Counted from the first letter of the stretch, positions 53,299 to 63,003 are shown. The stretch: DNA of 64,000 nucleotides from Pseudomonas brassicacearum subsp. neoaurantiaca (GCF_013608025.1 NZ_VDLV01000031.1:31977-95976); one strand, 5' to 3'. The notes: generated from the letters alone by a model not told the origin. Numbers and translations: made by a program.

Positions 53299-54828
53299 TC
53301 AGGCAGAGGCTGCGCCAACCCCCACCGTCGTGCGCAACCGCCCTTCCAACCGACGCTTGAGCCCGCGGGATTCAATCAACAGCTTCGAACCCTTGCTGGC
53401 ATTCGCCCGGCCCCATTCTTCGAGCAATTCCAGGCACGAGTGGTCGATGTAGCTCAGGTTATTGAGCGGCACATGCACCGTCGCGCCCTCGGGGATGGTG
53501 CCCAGCACTTGGGTCAACGCCGGAACCTTGAGGAACGTTGCCGCACCGACCAGTCGCAGCTCCATCTCGCCTTCCTGCGGCAAGTCGATCAGGCTGATTT
53601 TCAGGCGCGAGGCTTTCCAGGCCAGTTTCACCAGGGTCAGGCCGAAGCCGATCAGCACGCCGGTCAACAGGTCGGTGAAGATGATCGCCAATGCCGTCGC
53701 GGCGTACGTGAACATCGGCATCCGCCCATAACGACCCAGGCTGCGGAATGCCTTGAGGTCCACCAGTTTGAAACCGGTGTAGACCAGCACACCGGCCAGG
53801 CTCGCCACCGGAATGCTTTGCAGCACGCTGGACAGCAACAGCACGAAGAGCAACAACCACAGGCCATGGAAAATCGTCGACATCCGCGTGGTGGCCCCGG
53901 CCTGGACGTTGGCCGAACTGCGCACAATCACTCCGGTCATCGGCAGCGCGCCGAGCAAACCGCAGAGCATGTTGCCGATACCTTGGGCCGACAATTCCCG
54001 GTCGAAGTCCGCCCGTTCGCCGCTGTGCATGCGATCCACGGCAGCGGCCGACAGCAGGGTTTCGGCGCTGGCGATGAAGGCCACTGCGAACGCGGCGATC
54101 AACAGCGTAGGGTCGGCCAGGTTCAACAAGTCCGCCGGGCGCAGCCAGTCGATGGCCTCGGCCATGTTTTCCGGAACGTCCACACGCTTGACCTGCAAGG
54201 CCAGCAACAGGCTGGCAACCGTTGCCAGGCCCACGCCGAGCAGGGCGCCGGGAATGAAGCGCAGCGTGTGAGGACGAAACTTTTCCCACAGCCACATCAC
54301 CGCAATCGTCGACAAACCGAGCAAGCCGGCCTGCCAGCCAAAGGACGGCAACGCCTGGGCGACCGCAGCAGGGAACGCTGCGAGGTTATCCAGGCCCGAA
54401 GGTTTGGGTGCCGCATCGAGCATTACATGGACCTGGGACAAGATAATCAGCACGCCGATACCGGCGAGCATCCCGTACACCACGGCGGGCGCGGTGACCC
54501 GGAACCAGCAGCCGAGGCGAAAACGCCCCGCCAGCAATTGCAGCAGACCGGCCAGCAACAGGATCGGCCCGAGCATCGCCACGCCATGCTCGCGCACCAG
54601 TTCGAAGACCAACACTGCCAACCCGGCGGCAGGGCCGCTGACCTGTAGCTTGGAGCCGGCCAGAAAACCCACCACCAGACCACCAATGATCCCGGTAATC
54701 AGGCCTTTGGCCGGTGGCAGGCCCGACGCAATGGCAATGCCCATGCACAAGGGCAGCGCCACCAGAAACACCACCACCGAAGCCAGCAGCTCCCGTGGCA
54801 GAACAGCTTTTAATTGAGCAGCACGCAT
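53299..54828 (-). CDS. SulP family transporter, putative bicarbonate or sulfate
   Basis: 509 residues, ten to twelve helices in the first ~390 residues, starting MRAAQLKAVLPRELLASVVVFLVALPLCMGIAIASG, and a STAS domain (about 425-500) with HVPLNNLSYIDHSCLELL. The adjacent beta carbonic anhydrase gene, 91 bases upstream on the same strand, suggests a bicarbonate substrate, as in other SulP-carbonic anhydrase pairs. It corresponds to PA0103. Sulfate is the alternative. Confidence 0.85.
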   Translation of the reverse strand: MRAAQLKAVLPRELLASVVVFLVALPLCMGIAIASGLPPAKGLITGIIGGLVVGFLAGSKLQVSGPAAGLAVLVFELVREHGVAMLGPILLLAGLLQLLAGRFRLGCWFRVTAPAVVYGMLAGIGVLIILSQVHVMLDAAPKPSGLDNLAAFPAAVAQALPSFGWQAGLLGLSTIAVMWLWEKFRPHTLRFIPGALLGVGLATVASLLLALQVKRVDVPENMAEAIDWLRPADLLNLADPTLLIAAFAVAFIASAETLLSAAAVDRMHSGERADFDRELSAQGIGNMLCGLLGALPMTGVIVRSSANVQAGATTRMSTIFHGLWLLLFVLLLSSVLQSIPVASLAGVLVYTGFKLVDLKAFRSLGRYGRMPMFTYAATALAIIFTDLLTGVLIGFGLTLVKLAWKASRLKISLIDLPQEGEMELRLVGAATFLKVPALTQVLGTIPEGATVHVPLNNLSYIDHSCLELLEEWGRANASKGSKLLIESRGLKRRLEGRLRTTVGVGAASA

Positions 54829-54919
54829 GGCGACTCTCCCGAAGTTTCTTCAGGCATGGCGAGGCCCTACCGCTCTAATGGCGGCAAGGCTTGAACCATA
54901 CAAGGATGATTAGGAGTGG

Positions 54920-55651
54920 TTAGAAGCGCGCTTTGGGCGTCGCCACCGGTATCGGATGGCTGCCATCGAGCGGCAGGAAACAGCCCTGGTCCGCATCAAA
55001 GGCTTTGATCTCGCTCGTCTCGATGTTGTACACCCAGCCGTGGATGAACAACTGGCCGCTGGCCATGCGCGAAGCCACCGAGGGGTGCGTTCGCAGGTGA
55101 TGCAACTGCGCGATGACGTTTTCTTCGGTGAGGATGGGCATGGTCTGCTTTTCATCACCGCACGGGCAGTTGTCGTGGACCATGGTCTTGGCGACTTCGG
55201 CGTGGCGCAGCCAGGCCTTGACCGTCGGCATTTTTTCCAGGGTGTCGGGGTTGAGCACGGCACGCATGGCACCGCAATCTGAATGGCCGCAGACGATGAT
55301 GTGCTGCACGCCGAGGGCCAGCACGGCGTATTCGATGGCGGTGGAAACGCCACCGTTCATCTGGCCGTAAGGCGGAACGACGTTACCGACGTTACGGGTC
55401 ACGAACAGGTCGCCAGGAGAGCTATGGGTGATCAACTCGGGCACGATGCGCGAATCGGCGCAGGTGATGAACATCGCCCGGGGTTTCTGGGCGGTGGCGA
55501 GTTTCTTGAAGAGTTCTTCCTGCTGGGGAAAGATCTCGTGATGGAAATGCAAAAAGCCGTCAACAATGTGCTGCAGCGCTGCATCGGCGGTTTCCGCCTC
55601 GGGTTGGGCTGAAGCCGACGCAGCCAACGGCTGTTTATCCTTGTCACTCAT
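54920..55651 (-). CDS. Beta-class carbonic anhydrase
   Basis: Interconverts CO2 and bicarbonate. 243 residues. Zinc ligands Cys64, His123 and Cys126 are in CADSRIVP (64-71) and CGHSDCGAM (121-129); Asp66 and Arg68 complete the catalytic dyad. The N-terminal ~25 residues are an alanine-rich polar extension (SASAQPEAETADAA). It stands beside a SulP transporter (PA0102-PA0103 arrangement). Confidence 0.94.
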   Translation of the reverse strand: MSDKDKQPLAASASAQPEAETADAALQHIVDGFLHFHHEIFPQQEELFKKLATAQKPRAMFITCADSRIVPELITHSSPGDLFVTRNVGNVVPPYGQMNGGVSTAIEYAVLALGVQHIIVCGHSDCGAMRAVLNPDTLEKMPTVKAWLRHAEVAKTMVHDNCPCGDEKQTMPILTEENVIAQLHHLRTHPSVASRMASGQLFIHGWVYNIETSEIKAFDADQGCFLPLDGSHPIPVATPKARF

Positions 55652-55776
55652 GAATTCATCCTCTTTGAGACGCCAGTGGCTGGTTAAAAAACATCCAGGC
55701 CGAAGTGCTCGACCCGTCAGTCACTCGATGAACAAGGTAGCGGCCGAAACTTAACTCAAACTGAAATCGAAGGCTC

Positions 55777-55790
55777 TAGGACGCGTCCTA
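55777..55790. promoter_or_regulatory. Perfect 14-bp palindrome upstream of the carbonic anhydrase gene
   Basis: TAGGACGCGTCCTA is its own reverse complement. It lies 126 bases upstream of the carbonic anhydrase start and 73 bases after the radical SAM gene's end. A dimeric regulator could bind it. Confidence 0.4.
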
Positions 55791-55862
55791 CGAGGCGTAA
55801 ACAAAGCGCCACGGATGTTTGCACCTCGCAATGTTCAAGCTCCAATTTAAAGCGAACTGTAT

Positions 55863-56921
55863 TTAAATCAACGACATCTGTCGCCCCGGCGGACAGAAGG
55901 CTGCGCAATCGAGATCGTAGCCGTCGCGTCGCTGCATCCCCAGACGTTTAAGCGCCTTGGTGAAGCGCTGGGCCAGCAAATCCGCAAAAGGGCCTTCGCC
56001 GCGCATCCGCACGCCAAACCGGCTGTCGTAAAGCTCGCCACCCCGGCTCTGGCGCACCAGGCTCAACACATGGGCGGCGCGCTGCGGGTAGTGCGCCTGC
56101 AACCATTCTTCGAACAGCGGCGCCACTTCCAAGGGCAGGCGCAGCATGACATAGGCGGCATTCTGCGCCCCGGCGGCATGGGCTTCGGCCAGCAGGTTCT
56201 CGATCTCGCTGTCGTTGATCATCGGGATCATCGGCGCGCAGAGCACCCCCACCTGGACGCCCGCCTCGCGCATGACTTTTATCGCCCGCAGCCTGGCCTT
56301 GGGCGCCGCCGCGCGGGGTTCGAGGATGCGCTTGAGCTCATCGTCCAGCGTGGTCAGGCTGATCATCACGTGCACCAGGCGTTGTTGCGCCAGTTCGGTC
56401 AGCAAGTCCAGGTCGCGCAGGATCAGCGAACCCTTGGTGACAATCGTGACGGGGTGCCGATAGCGCAGCAGCACCTCCAGAATCCGCCGGGTGATGCGCT
56501 GCTCACGCTCGATAGGCTGATAAGGATCGGTGTTGGAACCCAGCGCGATCGGCGCGCATTGATAGCCGCGCCGGGACAATTGTTCTTCCAGCACATCGGC
56601 GGCGTTGGTCTTGGCGATCAGCTTGGTTTCGAAATCCAGCCCCGGCGACATATCCCAATAGGCATGGCTGGGCCGCGCATAGCAGTAGATGCAACCGTGT
56701 TCGCAGCCTCGGTAGGGGTTGATCGAGCGGTCGAACGGGATGTCCGTGGAGGTGTTGCGGGTGATGATGGTCTTGGCCGTTTCGATGCGCACTTCGGTGC
56801 CCTGGGTCGGCGGGACTTCCTGATACCAGCCGTCGTCCTCGGCCACCGAACGGCTCGGGGCGAAGCGGTTATGCGGGTTGGTCGCGGTGCCGCGCCCGCG
56901 CGGTGGAAGGGAGGCGGACAT
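55863..56921 (-). CDS. PA0069 family radical SAM protein
   Basis: 352 residues. The CxxxCxxC iron-sulfur motif is GCEHGCIYCYARP (Cys73, Cys77, Cys80). TDPYQPIERE (about 130) and the C-terminal GRQMSLI are typical of this SplB-like group, related to spore photoproduct lyase but without known substrate. The N-terminal ~40 residues are arginine-rich and polar. It begins upstream of the phosphatase gene, divergently. Confidence 0.85.
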   Translation of the reverse strand: MSASLPPRGRGTATNPHNRFAPSRSVAEDDGWYQEVPPTQGTEVRIETAKTIITRNTSTDIPFDRSINPYRGCEHGCIYCYARPSHAYWDMSPGLDFETKLIAKTNAADVLEEQLSRRGYQCAPIALGSNTDPYQPIEREQRITRRILEVLLRYRHPVTIVTKGSLILRDLDLLTELAQQRLVHVMISLTTLDDELKRILEPRAAAPKARLRAIKVMREAGVQVGVLCAPMIPMINDSEIENLLAEAHAAGAQNAAYVMLRLPLEVAPLFEEWLQAHYPQRAAHVLSLVRQSRGGELYDSRFGVRMRGEGPFADLLAQRFTKALKRLGMQRRDGYDLDCAAFCPPGRQMSLI

Positions 56922-57102
56922 GGGAATACTCCGATAGCTGTATGCGCATACAGTATTCGTTGCGTTCGATTAAGGCCAGTGCCATTCGGCAGCCCATAAC
57001 CTGACGAACCTTCACAACCCTTTGACGTTCTGCTCACAGGCTTTTAACCGAAACGAGCCGACACTGGACAACTCGTACCCCTTCGCCTTCGGTCGCTCGT
57101 GC

Positions 57103-57783
57103 ATGCTCAAGCTCTGTTTCCGTTCACTCCTCTGCCTGGCCTTGTTCGTCGGGCTGGCCGAGGCATCCGCCCAAGCGGCCGATTCCACCGAGGCTCGGCC
57201 CGCTGAATGGGCGCAGCCAGTGGGAAAGGACTACAACCTCTACCAGATGTCACCGACGCTCTACCGCAGCTCGCTGCCGGACGGCGGGGCGCTGCCCTTG
57301 CTGAGCAAGCTCAGGATCGGCACGGTCATTACCTTCCTGCCGGAGTCGGACAAGCGCTGGCTGTCCACTCCCGGTGTCGAGCAGGTGCAGTTGCCCTATC
57401 GCACCAATCATGTCGATGACAGCGACATCCTCCGGGCCTTGCGCGCGGTCCAGGCGGCCGAAGCCAAGGGCCCGGTGCTGATGCACTGCAAGCACGGCTC
57501 GGACCGCACCGGGCTGGTGGCCGCCATGTACCGGGTGGTGGTCCAGGGCTGGAGCAAAGAGGACGCCTTGAACGAAATGACCGAAGGTGGCTTCGGCGAC
57601 AGCCATCACTTCAAGGACGGCGTGCGCTACATGATGCAGGCCGATGTCGACAAACTCCGCGTAGCGCTGGCTAACGGCGATTGCAGCACCAGCGTCTTTG
57701 CGCTTTGTTCGCTGAAGAGTTGGGTCAACTCAACCACGACGGCGCATCATCTCGACCCTCAAGTGGTGGCTCCGTCACGATGA
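57103..57783 (+). CDS. Exported dual-specificity/tyrosine phosphatase, TpbA-like
   Basis: 226 residues from MLKLCFRSLLCLALF. A signal peptide (cleavage near AQA, about residue 25) is followed by a DSP domain. The P-loop is HCKHGSDRTG (128-137) with nucleophile Cys129 and Arg135, and an acidic DDSD (105-108) upstream offers the general acid. TpbA in P. aeruginosa is a periplasmic member affecting biofilm formation; the relation is by fold. The last ~20 residues overlap the convergent M3 peptidase gene by 25 bases and look unlike the rest. Confidence 0.8.
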   Translation: MLKLCFRSLLCLALFVGLAEASAQAADSTEARPAEWAQPVGKDYNLYQMSPTLYRSSLPDGGALPLLSKLRIGTVITFLPESDKRWLSTPGVEQVQLPYRTNHVDDSDILRALRAVQAAEAKGPVLMHCKHGSDRTGLVAAMYRVVVQGWSKEDALNEMTEGGFGDSHHFKDGVRYMMQADVDKLRVALANGDCSTSVFALCSLKSWVNSTTTAHHLDPQVVAPSR

Positions 57784-59771
57784 TCGGTCGACTGCAGGAA
57801 CGCGGCGATAGATTCGGACAACGGCCTTGAATCGCCCGGCCCAAGGACGTGTTGCCGAAACGCCTTGCCGGTCGTCGCGTTGAACACCCCGTCACGCTTG
57901 AACCTATTGAACACCCGCTCGGCCAGGGCAGTGCCCCATAGATAGGCATACATTTTTGCTTCGTAACCTGTCACCAGGTAGTCCAGCCCATTGGCCAGGC
58001 GTGAGTTGGCAATCACTGGCAAATGGCTTATCTGTTCACTGACCTGCTTGAATACTTGCTGGACGCTGCGCCCATCACCGTGAGTACGGTGCAACTCGAA
58101 ATCAAACAGCGCATTTCGCAAGTTGCCGGCGGCCTCCCAACTGGCCTGGGTCGTGACGAGGGTGATCAGTTGATCCGCCATCTCGTCAGGCAAGGGTGCT
58201 CCGGTTTGGTGATGTGTCGATACGCGCACGAGGCATTCCTTGGAGAAGCACCACTGTTCGAACAAGCATCCGGCGAATTCGGCCGAATCGCGGGAGAGTC
58301 GATTGATCGACGAGATGTCCCGATAGTTGGCCTGGCTCAGGACTTGTTGCAAGCAATGACCCAGCTCATGGAAAAGAATGCGCAGCTGCAGATGGTCGAG
58401 CAGCATCGGATTCGCGGCTGTTCCCCGTGGCAACCAGCCATGCAGGACGGCGATGGGGCGACGGAGTTGACCTTCGGCGGTTACCTGGCGGTCGCGAATG
58501 GTCGTGGTCTGGGAGTAACCGTCCCGGCCATCGGCCACGTAGGGGTCAAAATAGATATAACCGATACACGACCCTTTTTCCGAGACTTCAAACAGGCGCA
58601 CATCGGGATCCCACGTCGGCACATCCTTGCGTTCGATGAAATCCACTGCGAACAGATCCGTCGCGATTGCCAGCAGCTTGGGAAAGATAACGTCCAATGG
58701 AAACCAGGCACTCAGCGCTTGCTGTGAAGTGCCAGCCGCCTGGTGGCGGAGTTTTTCCGCAAGGTACGGGTAGTCCCAGGGTTCGGGCTCGCTGAGGCCT
58801 TGTTCCCTGGCGAAGGCTTTCAGCTGTTCGGCATCCCGGTTGAACGTGCTCTGCTGTGATTGGAGTTGCGCAGACAGGAATGCCATCACCTCTTCTGGGG
58901 ACTGGGCCTGCTCCGACGCGACAGTCATCCGAGCGAAATCCGAATAACCCAACAGGTTGGCGTATTGGTGACGATCGTCCAGCAACTGCTTGAGTACCAA
59001 CCCATTGTCGAACTCGCCGGCCTGCGGTCCTTGATCGGAAGCCCGCGTGCAGTAGGCCTCGTGGATTTGCTGGCGCAGCGAGCGATTGTCGGCGTAGAGG
59101 GTCACGATGCGACGTGACTCATCATCAAGGGTCAGCAACCACCCCGTTTGCCCGGCCTTGTTTGCCTGGTGGGCCATGCGCTGTTTGAATGCCGCCGGCA
59201 AGCCGCTGAGCTGGCCCTCATCGACGATGGGCAGGGTCCAGGCTTTGTTTGCAGCTTGCAGTTGCTCCCAAAAAAGTTGCTCGGCGTTGGCAATGCGCAG
59301 CTTTACCTGATTCTGGTCTGTCCCCGCCATACAGGGCAGGTTCTCGCAAAACTGCAGTAGGTTCTTCGCCAGGACTCTTCGGCGCGCCGGTTCGAAATTG
59401 TTCCCTATTTCGCTTTTCTCCAGGCGCTCGTAAAGCTGAAAGAGCTCGGCGTTTTTTTGCAGTTCAGTGCGAAAATCAATTAATCGGGTTCCACAATCAA
59501 GCGACGCCTGCTTCCAGGGTTCGCCGTCCCGGATCCCACTCAGGAGGTTGAGCAGATAGCCGAAACCTTCCAGGCGAGTGTGGATTTCATCCATCGCCAA
59601 GACCAGGTCATCCCAGGTTGGAAAAGGGGTTTGGCTGGCGATGATGTCAGCAACTTTATCTCGACTTTCGGCCAGGATTCGGTCGAGGGCGGGGGAGAAG
59701 TGTTCGGCCTGGATGTCCGCGAAGGGCGGTAGGTCGTAGGTTTGCAGCAACGGGTTTTCTACATATGACAC
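57759..59771 (-). CDS. M3 family metallopeptidase, second PrlC-like copy
   Basis: 670 residues. The zinc motif HELGH lies near residue 465 (FHELGHCLQQ). It opens with MSYVENPLLQTYDLPPF, like PrlC, and keeps the same gene-length architecture, so it is a divergent paralogue of the prlC product upstream. Substrate is likely short peptides in the cytoplasm. A 10-bp stem (59852-59875) separates it from yheV, which may set its own transcription unit. AAGGAAG precedes its ATG. Confidence 0.88.
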   Translation of the reverse strand: MSYVENPLLQTYDLPPFADIQAEHFSPALDRILAESRDKVADIIASQTPFPTWDDLVLAMDEIHTRLEGFGYLLNLLSGIRDGEPWKQASLDCGTRLIDFRTELQKNAELFQLYERLEKSEIGNNFEPARRRVLAKNLLQFCENLPCMAGTDQNQVKLRIANAEQLFWEQLQAANKAWTLPIVDEGQLSGLPAAFKQRMAHQANKAGQTGWLLTLDDESRRIVTLYADNRSLRQQIHEAYCTRASDQGPQAGEFDNGLVLKQLLDDRHQYANLLGYSDFARMTVASEQAQSPEEVMAFLSAQLQSQQSTFNRDAEQLKAFAREQGLSEPEPWDYPYLAEKLRHQAAGTSQQALSAWFPLDVIFPKLLAIATDLFAVDFIERKDVPTWDPDVRLFEVSEKGSCIGYIYFDPYVADGRDGYSQTTTIRDRQVTAEGQLRRPIAVLHGWLPRGTAANPMLLDHLQLRILFHELGHCLQQVLSQANYRDISSINRLSRDSAEFAGCLFEQWCFSKECLVRVSTHHQTGAPLPDEMADQLITLVTTQASWEAAGNLRNALFDFELHRTHGDGRSVQQVFKQVSEQISHLPVIANSRLANGLDYLVTGYEAKMYAYLWGTALAERVFNRFKRDGVFNATTGKAFRQHVLGPGDSRPLSESIAAFLQSTDHRDGATT

Positions 59772-59851
59772 GGCAGATGCTTCCTTTCAGTTTGGACGTG
59801 TCGGACCAGTCTGAAGAGGAAGCGATGGGACCTTGCGGTATATATGTATAG

Positions 59852-59875
59852 CTTTCGGGCCGGGCGGCCCGAAAG
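59852..59875 (-). terminator. Hairpin after yheV
   Basis: CTTTCGGGCC (59852-59861) and GGCCCGAAAG (59866-59875) pair perfectly over a 4-nt loop. No T run follows, so it may be a weak terminator or a transcript-stabilising hairpin. Confidence 0.5.
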
Positions 59876-59890
59876 GTGATGCTGGAAATT

Positions 59891-60169
59891 TCAGTCGGTT
59901 TTTTTCTTCAACTTGGGGTTGGGGAAAAACTGCACCGCCTGGACTTTCGCATCGGGCGCCTTGAGCGCCGATGTGTTGACCCGAGTGCCCAATTCCTTGG
60001 GCACCGACAGGCCTTGCTCGTTGAGCGTGTCGGAATAACCACAGGCCACGCATTCGCGATGAGGCACGCCGTCTTCGTTCCACATCATCAACTTGTCCGG
60101 CTCACTGCACGCCGGGCAGACCGCCCCGGCGATAAAGCGTCGTTTGGTAATCACAGGCCCCTCGCTCAT
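59891..60169 (-). CDS. YheV family zinc ribbon protein
   Basis: 92 residues. Cys-x2-Cys in VCPACSEPDK (about 18-21) and a second pair in ECVACGYSD (about 40-43) make a zinc ribbon around MMWNEDGVPHRECVACG. The C-terminal tail is basic. Its start overlaps the prlC stop by 4 bases, as in other gammaproteobacteria where yheV follows prlC. The role is unknown; a small nucleic-acid or protein-binding part is possible. Confidence 0.85.
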   Translation of the reverse strand: MSEGPVITKRRFIAGAVCPACSEPDKLMMWNEDGVPHRECVACGYSDTLNEQGLSVPKELGTRVNTSALKAPDAKVQAVQFFPNPKLKKKTD

Positions 60170-62217
60170 GCTGCCGCGTCCTCACTCAGGCCGCTATGGC
60201 GCAAGAGTGCGTCAATCGACGGCTCGCGGCCACGGAAGTCGACGAACAGCACCATTGGCTCCTGGGAACCGCCGCGTGCCAGGATCGCCTCGCGGAAGGC
60301 ACGACCGGTGTCGGCGTTGAGCACACCGTCCTCTTCGAACTTGGAGAATGCATCGGCCGAGAGCACTTCCGCCCACTTATAGCTGTAGTAACCCGCTGCG
60401 TAGCCGCCAGCAAAGATGTGCGCAAAGCTGTTCGGGAAGCGGTTGTAGGCCGGCGGACGCATCACCGACACCTCGTCGCGCACGCCTTCGAGCACTTCCA
60501 ATACGCTACGGCCGTCGCCGTGGGTGGCGTGCAGCTCGAAGTCGAACAGCGAGAACTCCAACTGGCGAACCATCATCAGGCCGGACTGGAAATTCTTCGC
60601 CGCGAGCATTTTTTCCAGCAGGTCCTGGGGCAGCGGCTCACCGGTTTCGTAGTGGCCGGAAATCAGCGCCAGGCCTTCAGGCTCCCAGCACCAGTTTTCC
60701 ATAAACTGGCTCGGCAGCTCGACGGCGTCCCAAGCCACGCCATTGATGCCCGACACACCGGCATGTTCAACACGGGTCAACAGGTGATGCAGGCCATGGC
60801 CGAATTCGTGGAACAGCGTGGTGACTTCGTCATGGGTCAGCAACGCTGGCTTGCCGCTGTCGGCCGGCGTGAAGTTGCACACCAGGTTGGCGACCGGGCT
60901 TTGCAGTTCGCCGTCGAAGGTGCGACGACGATCACGGGCGCCGTCCATCCAGGCGCCGCCACGCTTGTTGGCGCGGGCATAGAGGTCGAAGAAGAAGCGG
61001 CCGACGTGCTGGCCGTTTTCCTTGATCTCGAACAGGCGCACGTCCGGGTGCCAGCTGTCGAAGCCCTTCAACTCGGCAATCTCGATACCGTACAGACGCT
61101 GCACGATGGCAAACAGGCCGCTCAGCACCTTGTCGATCGGGAAGTACGCGCGCAGGGCTTCCTGGGCGACGCTGTAACGTTGCTGGCGGAGTTTTTCGCC
61201 GTAGAAACCGCTGTCCCAGCTTTGCAGGTCGGGGCAGCCTTGTTCGGCGGCGAACGCCTTCAGTTGTTCCAGATCCTGGGCGGCGAACGGTTTACTGCGC
61301 TTGGCCAGGTCACGCAGGAAGCTGAGCACCTGGTCGCTGGATTCGGCCATCTTGGTCGCCAGGCTCAACTCGGCGAAATTGGCGAAGCCCAGCAGGTGGG
61401 CCAGCTCCTGGCGCAGGTCGAGGATCTGCTCCATCACCGGGCCGTTGTCGTTCTGGCCGGCATTCGGGCCCTGGTCCGAGGCGCGGGTGCAGTAGGCCGC
61501 GTAGACTTCTTCGCGCAGGGCGCGGTCCTCGGCGTAGGTCATTACTGCGTAATAGCTAGGGAATTCCAGATTGATCAGCCAGCCATCCAACCCTTTGGCC
61601 TGGGCGGCTGCAGCCATTTGCGCCTTGGCCGAATCGGTCAGGCCGGCGAGGGCGGCTTCGTCGGTGACGTGCTTGGTCCAGGCCTGGGTCGCGTCGAGCA
61701 ATTGGTTGGAAAAGCGGCTGCCCAGCTCGGACAACTTGCTTTGCACGTCGGCGTAGCGCTTCTGCTGCTCGGGCGGCAGGTCGATGCCCGACAGGCGGAA
61801 ATCGCGCAGCGAGTGTTCCAGGATGGTTTTCTGCGCCACGTCGAAACCGGCCGCCTCGGGGCTGTTCGCCAGGGCTTCGAACGCTTGGAACAACTCACGG
61901 TTCTGGCCCAGTTCGGTGGAGTAGGCACTCAGCGCCGGCAGGCACGCCTCATAGGCTTCGCGCAATTCCGGGCTGTTGCGCACGGCGTTCAAGTGGCTCA
62001 CCGGGCTCCAGGCCGCGCCGAGGCGATCATTGAGCTCATCCATCGCCAGCACCAGGCCGGCCCAGGTAGGCTGCTTGACTTGAGTCTTGAGGATTTCGGC
62101 GATGGCGGCACGGTTGTCAGCCAGGATCTGCTCGATGGCCGGTTGCACGTGCTCGGCACGGATCGCCGAGAATGGCGGCAGGTCGTAGGGCTGCAAAAGA
62201 GGGTTGTTCACGCTCAC
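60166..62217 (-). CDS. prlC: Oligopeptidase A PrlC (M3 family)
   Basis: Cytoplasmic zinc endopeptidase that degrades signal peptides and other oligopeptides. 683 residues from a GTG start (VSVNNPLLQPYDL) preceded by GAAGG; an upstream ATG at 62244 gives only nine extra residues without a ribosome site. The zinc motif HEFGH lies near residue 469 (TLFHEFGHGLHHLL). It is the normal length for PrlC. The gene overlaps yheV by 4 bases. Confidence 0.94.
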   Translation of the reverse strand: MSVNNPLLQPYDLPPFSAIRAEHVQPAIEQILADNRAAIAEILKTQVKQPTWAGLVLAMDELNDRLGAAWSPVSHLNAVRNSPELREAYEACLPALSAYSTELGQNRELFQAFEALANSPEAAGFDVAQKTILEHSLRDFRLSGIDLPPEQQKRYADVQSKLSELGSRFSNQLLDATQAWTKHVTDEAALAGLTDSAKAQMAAAAQAKGLDGWLINLEFPSYYAVMTYAEDRALREEVYAAYCTRASDQGPNAGQNDNGPVMEQILDLRQELAHLLGFANFAELSLATKMAESSDQVLSFLRDLAKRSKPFAAQDLEQLKAFAAEQGCPDLQSWDSGFYGEKLRQQRYSVAQEALRAYFPIDKVLSGLFAIVQRLYGIEIAELKGFDSWHPDVRLFEIKENGQHVGRFFFDLYARANKRGGAWMDGARDRRRTFDGELQSPVANLVCNFTPADSGKPALLTHDEVTTLFHEFGHGLHHLLTRVEHAGVSGINGVAWDAVELPSQFMENWCWEPEGLALISGHYETGEPLPQDLLEKMLAAKNFQSGLMMVRQLEFSLFDFELHATHGDGRSVLEVLEGVRDEVSVMRPPAYNRFPNSFAHIFAGGYAAGYYSYKWAEVLSADAFSKFEEDGVLNADTGRAFREAILARGGSQEPMVLFVDFRGREPSIDALLRHSGLSEDAAA

Positions 62218-62316
62218 GGTTGACACCTTCGCTGGAAGAAACATGGGCCCATCTTAATTACAATCGACCTTCACCGCAGCTAGCAGCGCCTATCACCCGA
62301 TAAGAGAGAGCCTATC

Positions 62317-62862
62317 GTGACCCTTCGCACGTACCAGAATCACAGCCCGAAGCTTGCCCTTGGGGCTTTTGTCGACAGCACCGCGGTGGTGATCGGCGAC
62401 GTCGAAATCGGCGAAGACAGCTCCGTCTGGCCGCTGACGGTCATTCGCGGCGACATGCACCGCATCCGCATCGGTGCGCGCACCAGCATCCAGGACGGCT
62501 GCGTGCTGCACATCACCCACGCCGGCCCGTTCAACCCCGACGGCTTCCCGTTGCTGATTGGCGACGACGTGACCGTCGCCCACAAGGTCATGCTCCATGG
62601 CTGCGCCGTCGGCAGCCGGATCCTGATCGGCATGGGCAGCATCGTCATGGACGGCGCGGTGGTCGAGGACGACGTCATCATCGGCGCTGGCAGCCTCGTG
62701 CCGCCGGGCAAGCGCCTGGAGAGCGGTTTCCTGTACGTCGGCAGCCCGGTGAAACAGGCCCGGCCGCTGACCGACAAGGAGCAAGCGTTCTTCACCTACA
62801 GCGCGGCGAACTACGTGAAGCTCAAGGATTTGCACTTGGCCGAAGGCTACGACCAACCTTGA
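62317..62862 (+). CDS. Gamma carbonic anhydrase family protein (YrdA-like)
   Basis: 181 residues from a GTG behind AAGAGAG. A left-handed beta-helix of hexapeptide repeats runs from about 20 to 130. The metal-binding histidines fit ITHAG (about 68) and AHKVMLHGC (about 88-96), and the acid and arginine loops of the gamma class (RGDMHRIRIG) are present. Members of this group range from active carbonic anhydrases to inactive acyl or ferredoxin-like helpers. Divergent from prlC. Confidence 0.88.
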   Translation: MTLRTYQNHSPKLALGAFVDSTAVVIGDVEIGEDSSVWPLTVIRGDMHRIRIGARTSIQDGCVLHITHAGPFNPDGFPLLIGDDVTVAHKVMLHGCAVGSRILIGMGSIVMDGAVVEDDVIIGAGSLVPPGKRLESGFLYVGSPVKQARPLTDKEQAFFTYSAANYVKLKDLHLAEGYDQP

Positions 62863-62897
62863 TGGGGTCGTCACCGTTCTTACTTGTTTGATTCATC

Positions 62898-63003
62898 GTG
62901 GCGAGGGAGCTTGCTCCCGCTGGGCCGGTCCGACGCTTCGGGCGCAGCAGACCCATTTTTTGTGAGCGCTTCGCGCTCAAGCGGGAGCAAGCTCCCTCGC
63001 CAC
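62898..63003. repeat. REP inverted pair (GTGGCGAGGGAGC type)
   Basis: Forward copy at the left, reverse copy at the right, about 60 bases apart, between the gamma carbonic anhydrase and HAD genes. Confidence 0.92.

Noticed and set aside
60196..62223. 675-codon plus-strand frame opposite prlC
   Set aside because: Mirrors prlC in length; no family features; antisense of a conserved enzyme gene.
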